In this document: piece by piece, positions 1 to 8,308 of the stretch
Position numbering within the stretch: position 1 is the stretch's first letter
Layout: every line of letters begins with the position of its first letter
Made by a program: the position numbers and the translations under genes
NCBI RefSeq assembly: GCF_023716665.1
Contig: NZ_CP071860.1
Coordinates: 1,240,001-1,304,000, forward strand
DNA: 64,000 nucleotides
Direction of reading: 5' to 3'
Origin: Vibrio sp. SCSIO 43135
GTDB lineage: Bacteria; Pseudomonadota; Gammaproteobacteria; Enterobacterales; Vibrionaceae
The notes under the pieces: generated by a model
What the model was told of the DNA's origin: nothing
The model's input: the letters and a program-made list of their open reading frames with translations, nothing else
The model's database searches: none

Positions 1-2
1 TC

Positions 3-119
3 GACCGTGCTCATCAAGTTGGCGCGCAAGATGCCCTTGAAAAGTTCAACGCAGGGGAATTGGTTGAGGCAATGTTGAAAGGTGCCAAGTCAGTAGAGAA
101 AGCAAAAGAAGCGGCTTAA
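3..119 (+). CDS. C-terminal fragment of an unidentified protein
   Basis: The window opens inside a gene: 38 codons are open to a TAA at 117-119. The visible tail is hydrophilic and rich in Ala, Lys and Glu, probably helical, and ends in KAKEAA. It has no motif I can assign. It reads towards the hairpin at 161-188, which probably terminates it. The upstream part lies outside the window, so no function is proposed. Confidence 0.55.
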   Translation, partial: DRAHQVGAQDALEKFNAGELVEAMLKGAKSVEKAKEAA

Positions 120-160
120 TACACTCGCAGCCCCCCCCTCTCCCAAAAAATAAAAACAAA

Positions 161-188
161 AACGCTGAGCGATAAGCTCAGCGTTTTT
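161..188. terminator. Rho-independent terminator, probably bidirectional
   Basis: An 11-bp inverted repeat (AACGCTGAGC, loop GATAA, GCTCAGCGTT) is followed by a T-run on the plus strand and preceded by an A-rich stretch that serves the minus strand. It separates the plus-strand fragment from the convergent minus-strand operon ending at 208. Almost the same hairpin recurs at 7861-7887. Confidence 0.85.
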
Positions 189-207
189 CTATCTAGACTT
201 CAGCGGA

Positions 208-510
208 TTATTTTTCAGCAGGTACGTAAATAAGTCGGCCATCATCAAGCATATAAGTTTGACCAGCTAAACTTCCTGTGCCCTCTCCAATCTCATCAGA
301 AGTTTCGTAACGCGTCATCTTCTCGCCATCTTTAATAGTAATCTTCATGTTTTCTTGTCCCGGATTTTCGATGAGGACCGAATCTTTTGGCAATTGACTT
401 CCCGTCACATTCAGAATCATCAAGAAAGCCATCACCACCGCAAACAAGTCCACCATATTGACGACCGATAGAATTGGATCATCAAGTTCATCAGATTCTA
501 GAAAGCGCAT
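208..510 (-). CDS. DUF2149 family, ExbD-like partner of a proton channel
   Basis: This 100-residue protein has one transmembrane helix at about residues 17-37, preceded by an acidic N-terminus (ESDELDDP) and followed by a small C-terminal, presumably periplasmic, domain. That is the topology of ExbD/TolR. The family (DUF2149) is repeatedly found next to MotA/TolQ/ExbB-like proteins and CobN-like chelatases, as here. Its start codon overlaps the stop of the channel gene (TAATG at 508-512), so the two are translationally coupled. It is the last gene of the four-gene operon. I infer that it forms a stator-like unit with the 510-986 product to pass proton-motive energy to the chelatase or receptor; no direct evidence is in the sequence. 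Confidence 0.82.
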   Translation of the reverse strand: MRFLESDELDDPILSVVNMVDLFAVVMAFLMILNVTGSQLPKDSVLIENPGQENMKITIKDGEKMTRYETSDEIGEGTGSLAGQTYMLDDGRLIYVPAEK

Positions 511-986
511 TATTGAGGCTCCTTAACTTCAATTACGCACATGTCTTCAAGCATCCAGCGACGACGTACTGTCATTATACTGAAAGTAATACTAGCGGCG
601 ATAAGAGCGAGAATGGAGGCAGAAAAAGCAACGATCATCTCTTGAGCGACTTTATCAATCTCACCTTCTCCCATTGCTACTAAAGCAGGGCCGATAGCGA
701 TCATTGTCGTGACCAAGCCAAGCATTGGACCTGAACGACTCACAATGCGTAGCGGCTCCAACTGCTTAATGATCCACAGCTCCAACTGATCACTCTGATA
801 CACATTTTTTTCCTTGGCGTAACGGTGCAGTACAGGAACATGACTTTTCCCTTGCCTTTGCACGAGTTCCATCCCGAATCGGCCTAGCGCATAAAGTGAA
901 TAAACAACGGTGATTACTACCAATGCCATGACTGGTTGCATAAACAATGTCGCAAATTGATAAATTAAAGTTTCTAGTTGATTCAT
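510..986 (-). CDS. MotA/TolQ/ExbB-family proton channel
   Basis: The 158-residue inner-membrane protein has three predicted helices: near residues 13-33, at about 80-105 and at about 115-140. The last two carry the Gly/Ala/Ser-rich ExbB/TolQ signature (GPMLGLVTTMIAIGPAL; FSASILALIAAS). The ATG at 986 overlaps the CobN-like stop as ATGA. A longer reading from 1040 would run deep into the chelatase gene and lacks a better ribosome site, so I use 986. The family couples proton flow to work at the envelope. Paired with a DUF2149 protein it probably energises this operon's receptor or chelatase rather than the general TonB system. Confidence 0.85.
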   Translation of the reverse strand: MNQLETLIYQFATLFMQPVMALVVITVVYSLYALGRFGMELVQRQGKSHVPVLHRYAKEKNVYQSDQLELWIIKQLEPLRIVSRSGPMLGLVTTMIAIGPALVAMGEGEIDKVAQEMIVAFSASILALIAASITFSIMTVRRRWMLEDMCVIEVKEPQ

Positions 987-3900
987 GGGGTTACTTCTCG
1001 ATAGATAAGGTGTTGTCGTATCGCACCTACGGCGATACAAATCAAAATTAAAACAATGAGGAACATCATTTGTTTATCGCTAACAGATGGCTCTTCATAA
1101 GCGGGAATTTCTTGCATCACATTGCCAGAAATTGTCGGGGGATTTGCTGCTTGGCCTGCATTACCTGCTAAACCAAAGCCAGCAGCGGTGTGTTCGATAA
1201 ATTGCTCTGTAACGTCATGTGTTTGGTGATACTCCACCATCGGCTTCAGCTCTTCATGACGCTCCAACAGTGCCTGAAGCCTTACTTCATCGGCTTCCCA
1301 GTACCCTTTGCGCACCGCTTCCAGCATACGCTCGATGATCTGCATTTGTGCCGCTGGCTGATGGCGTTCGAACCATTCATTAATGCCTAAGTCATGCTTA
1401 TCATCAATGTAGACTTCACTCAATGCCTCCCATTGATAGTCACTCACCGTCTCTGGTGCAGTCACTTGCCAGCCAAATAGGTTGTTAGTAATGTCGAGCA
1501 TATTGAGTGCCCCTGCGTACCCTTCATCTTGCATCGCAGTGATCCAAACAGGGTTCATATAGCGGGAGTTCAGTTCCTCCGCGATAAATTTACCAGCAGA
1601 AACCGTTCGACTCTTCGACTCTCTTAAGTCATTCACATACAAAGAAGGATCACTGCCAGATGCCCTTCTAACCGCCGCCGCAAGACCACCTAGATACTCA
1701 AATGGATGATCAGTGGATAGAAGCCCATGCAGTCGACTAGTGCGAGTCATCACAGCGGCATCGACCGAGGAAAGCTGAGATTCGAACAAGTTGGTATCAC
1801 CTAGTTTCTCTCCCCAAACTTGCGTGCCATAGGCATACTGAAGTCGGTTGGTAAACTGAGCACCTAACGCGCCGTCGTCTTCCCAGTCTTGGGACTGAAC
1901 GGCAAGATCATTAACACCACTTCCGTAGTCACCCGGTTCGTTACTAAAAATACGCAAAACGGCTAACATACTTGCTCGTTCGCTGCTGTAGCCTAGCTCT
2001 CTTAGCTCATCGCTAAGACTCTGGCTATTTTCCGCAATAACGTTACCATCATCGAGCTGGCTCAAAGCTTCGATTGCCGCGCTAAGTTTTAGCATAAAGC
2101 CATCAAACTGGTCTCGGTACACCGATGTTGCTTGAATCACTACATCGATGCGCGGACGGCCTAACTCTATCTCAGGAATAATTTCTAGAGACACTAAGTT
2201 ACCGCCTCTATCCCAAACAGGTTGTAACCCCAAAGCACGGAGCACTTGCGCTTCCAACATCCCAAAATGACGCTGGGTTTCACCGGCCCACAGTGAAAAA
2301 GCTATTTTCTCTGGGTATTCCCCGTGTTCTGAAAAGTGCGCATCCAAAAGGTTTTGTAACTCTTGCTCGGCAGCGTTGTAAGCCGCAGCACTTGGAACTT
2401 TAGCAGGGTCAAAACCATATAAATTAGTGCCACTCGTGGTTGAAGGGCTGCGTAAAGGATCTCCCCCACTCCCCGCTTGAATAAAACCGCCGTTCATTCC
2501 ATTGATGAGCGCTTCGATCTCATTCGGTTGCGACAGCGATTTGTATGCCAACTTTACTGCTTCCGCGATAGATTCCAGTTCAGGTTCTACCTTCGATGAG
2601 CCTTCCAATACAGACGCAACCCATTGATACGGCTCTGTGCTTTCGAGTGACTCTATGTTGCCTTCAAACTGTTTCCAAAAACTGGTTGGATTTGAAACAA
2701 AATGCTCAATGAGTTCATCACCCTGTTGCTGCAAAATGGTGTAGATAATCTCGTTTTGAGATTTTGCTTTACCGAATACGTGTAAGCCCAAAGGCACGGA
2801 TGAAGCAGCAAGACGATCGATATGCTCTTCGAGCGCTTCTAGCACCCCATCAAAATCGACTTCTAACTGAGATGCCTGAAGCCCCATGTCTTCGAGTACA
2901 TTGAGTGCTTGTATTTTCTGGATTAAAGCAGCCTTGAGTTCATCTTTTACTGAACCGGGTAAAGCAGACTGGTAATCACCTAACAATCCATTCAACTCCA
3001 CATATTCACCATAAAGCCCCGCTGGGCCAAAAGTCGGCGTTTGATGACTGATGATCGTAGCGCGACCACGACGTTTCGCTTGAATAGCTTCGGCGATATT
3101 GTCCTGAATGTATGGATAATAAACTGGCATATCACCTAATGTTAGATATGGGAAGTCAGGGCTCGAAAGCCCACGCGCTTTGCCTGGCGTCCACTCTTGA
3201 GAGCCGTGTGTACCAAGATGAACGAGTGCATCAAGTTGATTGCTCTGGTGTTGATTTTGTAGCCATAGGTATGCTGCCAAATAAAGGTGATTTGGTGGCT
3301 CTTTCACGGCATGGATGGCATCCCCGACTTTGCCAGATCTTGGCGGCTGTGGGAGAAGCCATAGGTTCCCTTTTTTCAATAAAGGAAACACAAAAGCAGG
3401 CTCACCATTCACTTGCAACAAACCGTTATAACGCAATGGGTGGCCCCACCAGCGATTGATAAAATGGCGCGTTTCCATCGGTACATGACGGTACCAACGC
3501 ATATAGTCACGTAAAGATAGAGAAACGGCGTAACCATTATCCAACAACGTTTGTAGCGTTTGAGGTTGATAGTATCCAGAGAGAAGCTCTTTTGCATCAG
3601 TGATCATGTTGTCTTCGTCCACCTCAGGAATGTCGTAACCTTGGTTACGCAGCCCATCAGCGATGCTGGCGATACTTCGTGGCACATTGAGGTTAGATGC
3701 AGAAATATTTTCCGCCCCTGCAGGGGCATTCCAAAACATGACAGCCAGCGTCTTCTCATCCGTCGGCTTAGTTTTTAAACGATGATATGAATGTGCTCGA
3801 CCAAACAGCAGTTCAAGTTGCTCTGGAATATAGGTTTTCTGCTCATCGACATCAGCAGAGATGATTAGCGGATCGGTTAGTCCCCAAGTTTCTGTCGTCG

Positions 3901-4792
3901 CCAATGTGACAGACGCGCTGCGCTGTTCAATGCCAACTTCACTTGCTCGCCAGTGATCAATATCCCCTTCACGATAGTGGATAGCTTGTATCATTGGCAC
4001 ATTCAAACGCTTCAATTCACTTTTACGTTTTTCACCTTGCTGGAGGTGAGTCATGTTAACAAGAGCGGTCGGTTGTATATCACCCCATGGCCAATCCAAA
4101 CCATGTTCATCATCCAAATAATAAACCACTGGCGTAACACCAGCCGATTTAGAAGCGGCTATCAGATGTTCTAATGGTTCAAACTCTTGATTAATGATCT
4201 GGTTGCGAGCAATTACAAACCCCAAAACGGGTTCGTTCTGGTTATGCTCAATAGCGCTTAAGTATGCATTAAGGCCGATACCAGCCTCTTCATTATAATA
4301 AATGCCGTGACTGGGTACCTTTTCCGGACGAGGCAATTCACTTAATGAACGCCCCTTGTTTTTCAGGTCAATGGCTTTAAAAAAGGCATGGTAGTTATTC
4401 ACCGTTCCATTGAGAAAGTAACCCATGAGCAAACGGTGAAAGTGAGGTTCAACCTGATTACTTGCGCTTGGTGGGCCTCCTCCTAACATAACCCAATCGA
4501 GTTCTTCAGGAATCGTTTCGATAATATCAGCCAGTCTCTGGCGATCGGGCATTCGTGGCGTATCCGCTACGACAAAGTCTACGCCTTTTAGTATCGAAGG
4601 GCTAAACTGTGAGGGCGTATAACTAAGCAATTCTACGTGCTGCTTTTTCGCATATCCTTTAAGTCGCTCAATCTTGGTTTGAGGAACAAAATCAGTATGA
4701 ATAATGGCGACTGTCGTCGCCATTACCTGCAATGGTAATATCAATAAAAAGCAGCCACAGATTTTGGCTGCTCTTCTCATTAGTCGACGCAT
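983..4792 (-). CDS. Membrane-anchored CobN/BchH-type metal chelatase large subunit
   Basis: This protein of about 1,269 residues belongs to the CobN/BchH/ChlH family of tetrapyrrole chelatase large subunits. It contains the family motif LGTHGSQEWTPGK near residues 527-540. Unlike cobalamin-pathway CobN it begins with an export signal (MRRLMRRAAK, hydrophobic core, VMA) and ends in a membrane helix (about 1243-1262) with a short basic tail, so the body should face the periplasm. No CobS/CobT or ChlI/ChlD ATPase partner is nearby; the neighbours are an ExbB/ExbD-like pair and a TonB receptor. I chose ATG 4792, three bases after the receptor stop; TTG 4795 is the alternative. It may insert or remove a metal from an imported chelate. 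HmuS of Bacteroidetes haem operons and the CobN of a Zur-controlled Pseudomonas operon are the relevant relatives (from memory). Confidence 0.88.
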   Translation of the reverse strand: MRRLMRRAAKICGCFLLILPLQVMATTVAIIHTDFVPQTKIERLKGYAKKQHVELLSYTPSQFSPSILKGVDFVVADTPRMPDRQRLADIIETIPEELDWVMLGGGPPSASNQVEPHFHRLLMGYFLNGTVNNYHAFFKAIDLKNKGRSLSELPRPEKVPSHGIYYNEEAGIGLNAYLSAIEHNQNEPVLGFVIARNQIINQEFEPLEHLIAASKSAGVTPVVYYLDDEHGLDWPWGDIQPTALVNMTHLQQGEKRKSELKRLNVPMIQAIHYREGDIDHWRASEVGIEQRSASVTLATTETWGLTDPLIISADVDEQKTYIPEQLELLFGRAHSYHRLKTKPTDEKTLAVMFWNAPAGAENISASNLNVPRSIASIADGLRNQGYDIPEVDEDNMITDAKELLSGYYQPQTLQTLLDNGYAVSLSLRDYMRWYRHVPMETRHFINRWWGHPLRYNGLLQVNGEPAFVFPLLKKGNLWLLPQPPRSGKVGDAIHAVKEPPNHLYLAAYLWLQNQHQSNQLDALVHLGTHGSQEWTPGKARGLSSPDFPYLTLGDMPVYYPYIQDNIAEAIQAKRRGRATIISHQTPTFGPAGLYGEYVELNGLLGDYQSALPGSVKDELKAALIQKIQALNVLEDMGLQASQLEVDFDGVLEALEEHIDRLAASSVPLGLHVFGKAKSQNEIIYTILQQQGDELIEHFVSNPTSFWKQFEGNIESLESTEPYQWVASVLEGSSKVEPELESIAEAVKLAYKSLSQPNEIEALINGMNGGFIQAGSGGDPLRSPSTTSGTNLYGFDPAKVPSAAAYNAAEQELQNLLDAHFSEHGEYPEKIAFSLWAGETQRHFGMLEAQVLRALGLQPVWDRGGNLVSLEIIPEIELGRPRIDVVIQATSVYRDQFDGFMLKLSAAIEALSQLDDGNVIAENSQSLSDELRELGYSSERASMLAVLRIFSNEPGDYGSGVNDLAVQSQDWEDDGALGAQFTNRLQYAYGTQVWGEKLGDTNLFESQLSSVDAAVMTRTSRLHGLLSTDHPFEYLGGLAAAVRRASGSDPSLYVNDLRESKSRTVSAGKFIAEELNSRYMNPVWITAMQDEGYAGALNMLDITNNLFGWQVTAPETVSDYQWEALSEVYIDDKHDLGINEWFERHQPAAQMQIIERMLEAVRKGYWEADEVRLQALLERHEELKPMVEYHQTHDVTEQFIEHTAAGFGLAGNAGQAANPPTISGNVMQEIPAYEEPSVSDKQMMFLIVLILICIAVGAIRQHLIYREVTP

Positions 4793-4795
4793 CAA

Positions 4796-6709
4796 TTAAA
4801 ACCTATATGTGCCATTTAGGTATACTTGACGCGGCAATATCGCATAACTGAAGTTCTCTGACTCATCTTCTAGGTAGAGGTCAAATAGGTTCGATACGCC
4901 CATTGAAATATCGAAGCTTTTCATCTTGTAGTTAGCCGCTAAGTCATAGGTTTGGTAAGACGGTAAATCGTAAGATGTCCCTCTTGATTCGTAGCTCTGT
5001 TCACCTACATGACGCATACTCACTTTGGTAATCAAAGCGTCTGTTGCCTGCCAGTTCAATGCAACATAAGCCTGAGACTCAGGTTTATTCTCTAGTGCCT
5101 TACCTGTCGATTTGTCTTCAGTATCAAGTAGTGTCAGATTCATGTTCACGAACCAAGCTGGAGACAGTGTCACATTACCCGACCACTCTAGGCCTTTAAT
5201 CCGCGCTTCATCAACGTTGACATACTCTCGAACTTCTCTGCCATCCACTGTATCTGCATAGGCTAGGTCAATAAGGTTTTCGACATTGTTGTCAAATAAA
5301 GTAATCGTTGTGTCCCAACGGTCAGACATATACTGAGCAGACAGCTCATAAGATTTATTCACTTCCGGTTTTAGATCCGCATTACCGCGAATATCAAAAC
5401 TTCTGCCCGGTACTGTATTGTAGTAATCAGGAGCGAGCTCTTTTATGGTTGGGGCTTTAAAACCTTCACCGTAGCCCCCTTTAAGCGTCCAGTTTTTAGT
5501 CGGCGTATACACTAAGTACGCACGTGGAGACGTATGGCCACCGAACTCGGAATGGTCGTCATGACGGAGGCCCAGCAATAACGAAAGGTCGTTACGCAGT
5601 TCAATATCGTCCTGGATAAACAACGCCGTTTGATCGATGGAATCACCGCCCGATGTTAGATCTGTACTCTTCAAGCGCTGCTCGCTCCACTGACCCCCGA
5701 TCGTCATATGGTGCGCATCATGAGCGTAGAATTGCAGATAACCATCGACAATATCTTCATCAACATCATTACCGGAATTTGGTTCACCGATGTTCTTTTC
5801 GTTACTCTGAGTGACACGAGTGCCATACACTCGAATTTGACTGTCACCAAAATCCCAAAAGCCATTGTGAGCCAACGAGTAGTCTAAAGTGTCGTAAGTT
5901 GTTGTGCTTCGTACAACGTTTGAACTTCTATCCACACTGTCGTACCAAGTTTCACTCTGACCAACTTTCACGCCGAGATCGACTTCTTGTCTATCATCGA
6001 TGATTCCTTTGAGCTCGACGTCAACAAACTTGTTTTTACTACCGGCAATGTCGGTTTCACCTGCTTGATAACGATTTTCGATCAAATCTTGTTGAGTTTG
6101 TCCCGCGGCAATTTTCATCAGTAGTTTGTCATCGATTAACGCGCCTGAGGCACGCGCTTCAATGTTCGTTGCATTGCCATCTTCGTCAACGGTCATAGCA
6201 CCGCCGCCACGTACACTGCCAGACCACTCATTAGCCGTTGGTTTAGTGATCACATTGACTACACCACCTAACGCATCTGAACCATAAAGGGCAGACATTG
6301 GGCCTTTGATTATTTCAATACGCTCAATGTCGGAAACTGGGATATTTTGTAGTTCAAAGTTAGAGTGACCCATCATGTCTGATGCACCGCTTAATCTGCG
6401 ACCATTCACTAGAATTAAGCTTTGTGATACATCCATACCCCGGATTTCTATCCCCTTTTTGCCCTGACCTAAGTCGGCGATATTCACACCTGAAGTAGTA
6501 ACCAATGCATCTGCTAGGTTGTTATAGGGCAACAATGCAAGCTCTTCTTCCGTTATAACAGAGACACTTGCCGGAGCTTCAGATACACGCTTTTGATACG
6601 AAGTGGCCGTAACCACCATAACCTCATCGGTTTCATCATTGGCTGAAACCGATGCAGCTCCGAAACTAAGAAAAAAAACGCCCAAAGGCGCTAAGCGAAA
6701 GCAATTCAT
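4796..6709 (-). CDS. TonB-dependent outer-membrane receptor
   Basis: A 637-residue receptor. The signal peptide ends near SVSA-ND and the TonB box is DEVMVVTAT at about 28-36. The plug domain contains VNGRRLSG and IEIIKGPMSALYGSDALGG. It is followed by a 22-strand barrel ending in the aromatic NGTYRF. FKAPTIKEL (about 417) and NADLKPE (about 443) match conserved barrel boxes of the CirA/FepA/HmuR class. No histidine lies between these boxes, so a haem ligand is not supported. ATG 6709 follows GGTGG; the longer reading from 6739 starts with TTG. It is the first gene of the operon, with a Zur-box-like site 72-88 bases upstream. The ligand is unknown; a zinc- or metal-loaded chelate is the best guess. 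Confidence 0.92.
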   Translation of the reverse strand: MNCFRLAPLGVFFLSFGAASVSANDETDEVMVVTATSYQKRVSEAPASVSVITEEELALLPYNNLADALVTTSGVNIADLGQGKKGIEIRGMDVSQSLILVNGRRLSGASDMMGHSNFELQNIPVSDIERIEIIKGPMSALYGSDALGGVVNVITKPTANEWSGSVRGGGAMTVDEDGNATNIEARASGALIDDKLLMKIAAGQTQQDLIENRYQAGETDIAGSKNKFVDVELKGIIDDRQEVDLGVKVGQSETWYDSVDRSSNVVRSTTTYDTLDYSLAHNGFWDFGDSQIRVYGTRVTQSNEKNIGEPNSGNDVDEDIVDGYLQFYAHDAHHMTIGGQWSEQRLKSTDLTSGGDSIDQTALFIQDDIELRNDLSLLLGLRHDDHSEFGGHTSPRAYLVYTPTKNWTLKGGYGEGFKAPTIKELAPDYYNTVPGRSFDIRGNADLKPEVNKSYELSAQYMSDRWDTTITLFDNNVENLIDLAYADTVDGREVREYVNVDEARIKGLEWSGNVTLSPAWFVNMNLTLLDTEDKSTGKALENKPESQAYVALNWQATDALITKVSMRHVGEQSYESRGTSYDLPSYQTYDLAANYKMKSFDISMGVSNLFDLYLEDESENFSYAILPRQVYLNGTYRF

Positions 6710-7069
6710 AAACCACCGAAATAGTTTTATAGAAAACAATACATACAGAGACTAGCGTTCTGTAAAACAAGAAGGCGCGTATGTTATAACATAACAATTT
6801 AATTTCAACTCTTCGGATAGATTATTTTTCGTACTACCAAATCAACTTTAATCGACCATTGAATGTATATAGATTACATATGAAACAAGCCCGTCTAATT
6901 GGGAGTTTTCATTGCGTTCGGAGTTTAAAGAACAAATTGGCACTGGATGGAACATCTAGCCAAACCGTCTTCAATACACTGATGGCAGACATTTGAAAGC
7001 GACACTCCTTGTTGCTTTATTGGTATCATAGGAACAACAGATTTATCGTTTTCAAGTGAGACAGTATCA
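6710..7069. other. Divergent intergenic region, receptor operon / lipoprotein hydrolase
   Basis: This 360-base gap lies between divergent genes. It holds the Zur-box-like site at 6781-6797 and AT-rich sequence suitable for promoters on both sides. A minus-strand reading frame across 6925-7179 mostly overlaps the hydrolase gene and shows no family features, so I do not call it. Confidence 0.5.
6781..6797. promoter_or_regulatory. Candidate Zur box
   Basis: The site reads ATGTTATA-A-CATAACAA. Against the enterobacterial Zur core ATGTTATA-N-TATAACAT, 14 of 16 specified positions agree. It also contains a perfect 14-bp palindrome at 6780-6793. It lies in the receptor operon's upstream region. Zinc-dependent repression is therefore the leading hypothesis; Fur is less likely because the GATAAT-type Fur pattern is absent. 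Confidence 0.6.
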
Positions 7070-7828
7070 ATGATGTTTTTTCGCTGTTTAGTGCTGCTTT
7101 GCGTGGTACTAATAAGTGCCTGTTCCACACCACCCACTTGGTATTCAAACGATGACGACGCAGAGCTTGTCGTCGTCATTCATGGATTAACCAAAAGTGG
7201 GCGCTCAATGAGTGCACTCAACCAAGGTCTGCTCGATGCAGGCTATCGTACCTGTGTCCTCGATTATTCTTCTGTCAGAGTCAGCATTGACGCTATGCTC
7301 GACGAAACGAGCAACCAACTGAACCAATGCACTGAGAATGCCCAAGTGGTGCACCTTGTAGGGCACTCTCTGGGTGGCTTACTGATCCGTTATCACCTTC
7401 AAGCCAACGATAGCCTCCAAGTGCAAAATCGATTAGGCAAAGTGGTAATGCTCGGTACACCAAATCATGGCAGTGAAGTGGCAGACCACTACTCAACAAG
7501 GTTTTGGGCGAACTGGTTTGGCGAAGTGCCAATCTCTCTCGTAACAAGCAAGAAAGGGTTTGCACAGTCATTGAACGAGCCAAATTACGAATTTGCAATC
7601 ATCGCAGGAATCAAGCCTTTTAAGACTACTGATTCACTGTTCCAAAAACCTAATGATGGGCTTGTCAGTGTCGAGTCAGCCAAATTAAGTAATATGCAAG
7701 ATTTCATCGAATTGCCGATCAATCACATGAGGTTACGTGACGACCCTGAGGCCATCCACCAAGTCGTTTACTATCTACAAAAAGGAAGGTTTGATCATTC
7801 AGCTTCAATCACATCGGCCGATGATTGA
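7070..7828 (+). CDS. Alpha/beta-hydrolase lipoprotein (lipase/esterase-like)
   Basis: The 252-residue product starts with a lipoprotein signal whose lipobox is LISAC (Cys 18). The alpha/beta-hydrolase core follows: the oxyanion region VVVIHGLTKSG, then the nucleophile elbow GHSLGG (Ser near 98), and a plausible acid and His further on (PNDGLVS; NHMRLRDD). The pattern resembles PGAP1/LipA-like triacylglycerol-lipase-fold proteins. It is probably membrane-anchored and active in the periplasm or at the cell surface. The substrate cannot be read from sequence. It stands alone; the nearby minus-strand MmcQ/YjbR gene converges on it through the shared terminator at 7861. ATGATG allows two adjacent starts. 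Confidence 0.8.
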   Translation: MMFFRCLVLLCVVLISACSTPPTWYSNDDDAELVVVIHGLTKSGRSMSALNQGLLDAGYRTCVLDYSSVRVSIDAMLDETSNQLNQCTENAQVVHLVGHSLGGLLIRYHLQANDSLQVQNRLGKVVMLGTPNHGSEVADHYSTRFWANWFGEVPISLVTSKKGFAQSLNEPNYEFAIIAGIKPFKTTDSLFQKPNDGLVSVESAKLSNMQDFIELPINHMRLRDDPEAIHQVVYYLQKGRFDHSASITSADD

Positions 7829-7860
7829 GGTTGATTTGAAGACTATTGCCGAGAATAAAA

Positions 7861-7890
7861 AAACGCTGAGCTATAAGCTCAGCGTTTCTC
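7861..7890. terminator. Bidirectional terminator overlapping a CDS end
   Basis: Perfect 11-bp stem (AAACGCTGAGC / GCTCAGCGTTT) with a five-base loop. It serves the plus-strand hydrolase, but the minus-strand MmcQ/YjbR gene ends inside its stem (TAG at 7871-7873), so its last three codons form part of the hairpin. It matches the hairpin at 161-188 almost base for base, including the downstream TCTATCT. Confidence 0.8.
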
Positions 7891-8242
7891 TATCTGCTTT
7901 TCGCAGCGTTTTGACCACCAGCCGATACGATTGTTCGCATAGATCGTCCAACATGCCTTTCTCTACATCGCCATCTAAATACACGGTGACCCAGTGGCGC
8001 TTGTTCATGTGATAGCCAGGTGTAATGGCATCAAACTGCGCAGTGAGCACTTCCCCATCTTCTGGCTGGCATTTAAGGTTAATGTACTGTCTGCCTTCGC
8101 GCTCAGACAGTAAAGCAAACATCTTACCTTTAACTTTGTAGACCAACACTTCAGGGCCGAATGGAAAATCGGTTTCAGCCGCAACAAACTCGTTTAGGCG
8201 ACGCTCCAAACTTTGATGGGTATGGTTGTTCTCAGGGTTCAT
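7871..8242 (-). CDS. MmcQ/YjbR-family protein
   Basis: About 123 residues with the hallmark pattern of the family: FPFGPEVLVYKVKGKMFALL, then INLKCQPEDGE, then TPGYHMNKRHWVTVYLDG. YjbR adopts a double-wing fold resembling DNA-binding proteins, but its cellular role is unsettled. ATG 8242 is chosen; a GTG at 8251 adds three residues and is possible because AAAGGA lies between the two. The stop codon is inside the terminator stem at 7861-7887. The MarR gene lies 67 bases upstream on the same strand, but nothing shows they are one operon. Confidence 0.85.
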   Translation of the reverse strand: MNPENNHTHQSLERRLNEFVAAETDFPFGPEVLVYKVKGKMFALLSEREGRQYINLKCQPEDGEVLTAQFDAITPGYHMNKRHWVTVYLDGDVEKGMLDDLCEQSYRLVVKTLRKADRETLSL

Positions 8243-8308
8243 TCCTTTCACACCAATTCAGTTAGCTTCAACATTGCTTGGCTACCACCCTATGAATGCA
8301 CTCAGTGT

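Noticed and set aside
3112..3459. Plus-strand frame of 115 codons inside the chelatase gene
   Set aside because: No family features; the minus-strand CobN motif covers the same bases.
4796..6709. Haem receptor assignment of the TonB receptor
   Set aside because: FKAP and NADLKPE resemble haem-receptor boxes but occur in other receptors too, and the histidine expected between them is missing.
6925..7179. Minus-strand small gene opposite the hydrolase start
   Set aside because: It overlaps the signal-peptide region of a well-supported gene, and the translation has no recognisable family or signal.
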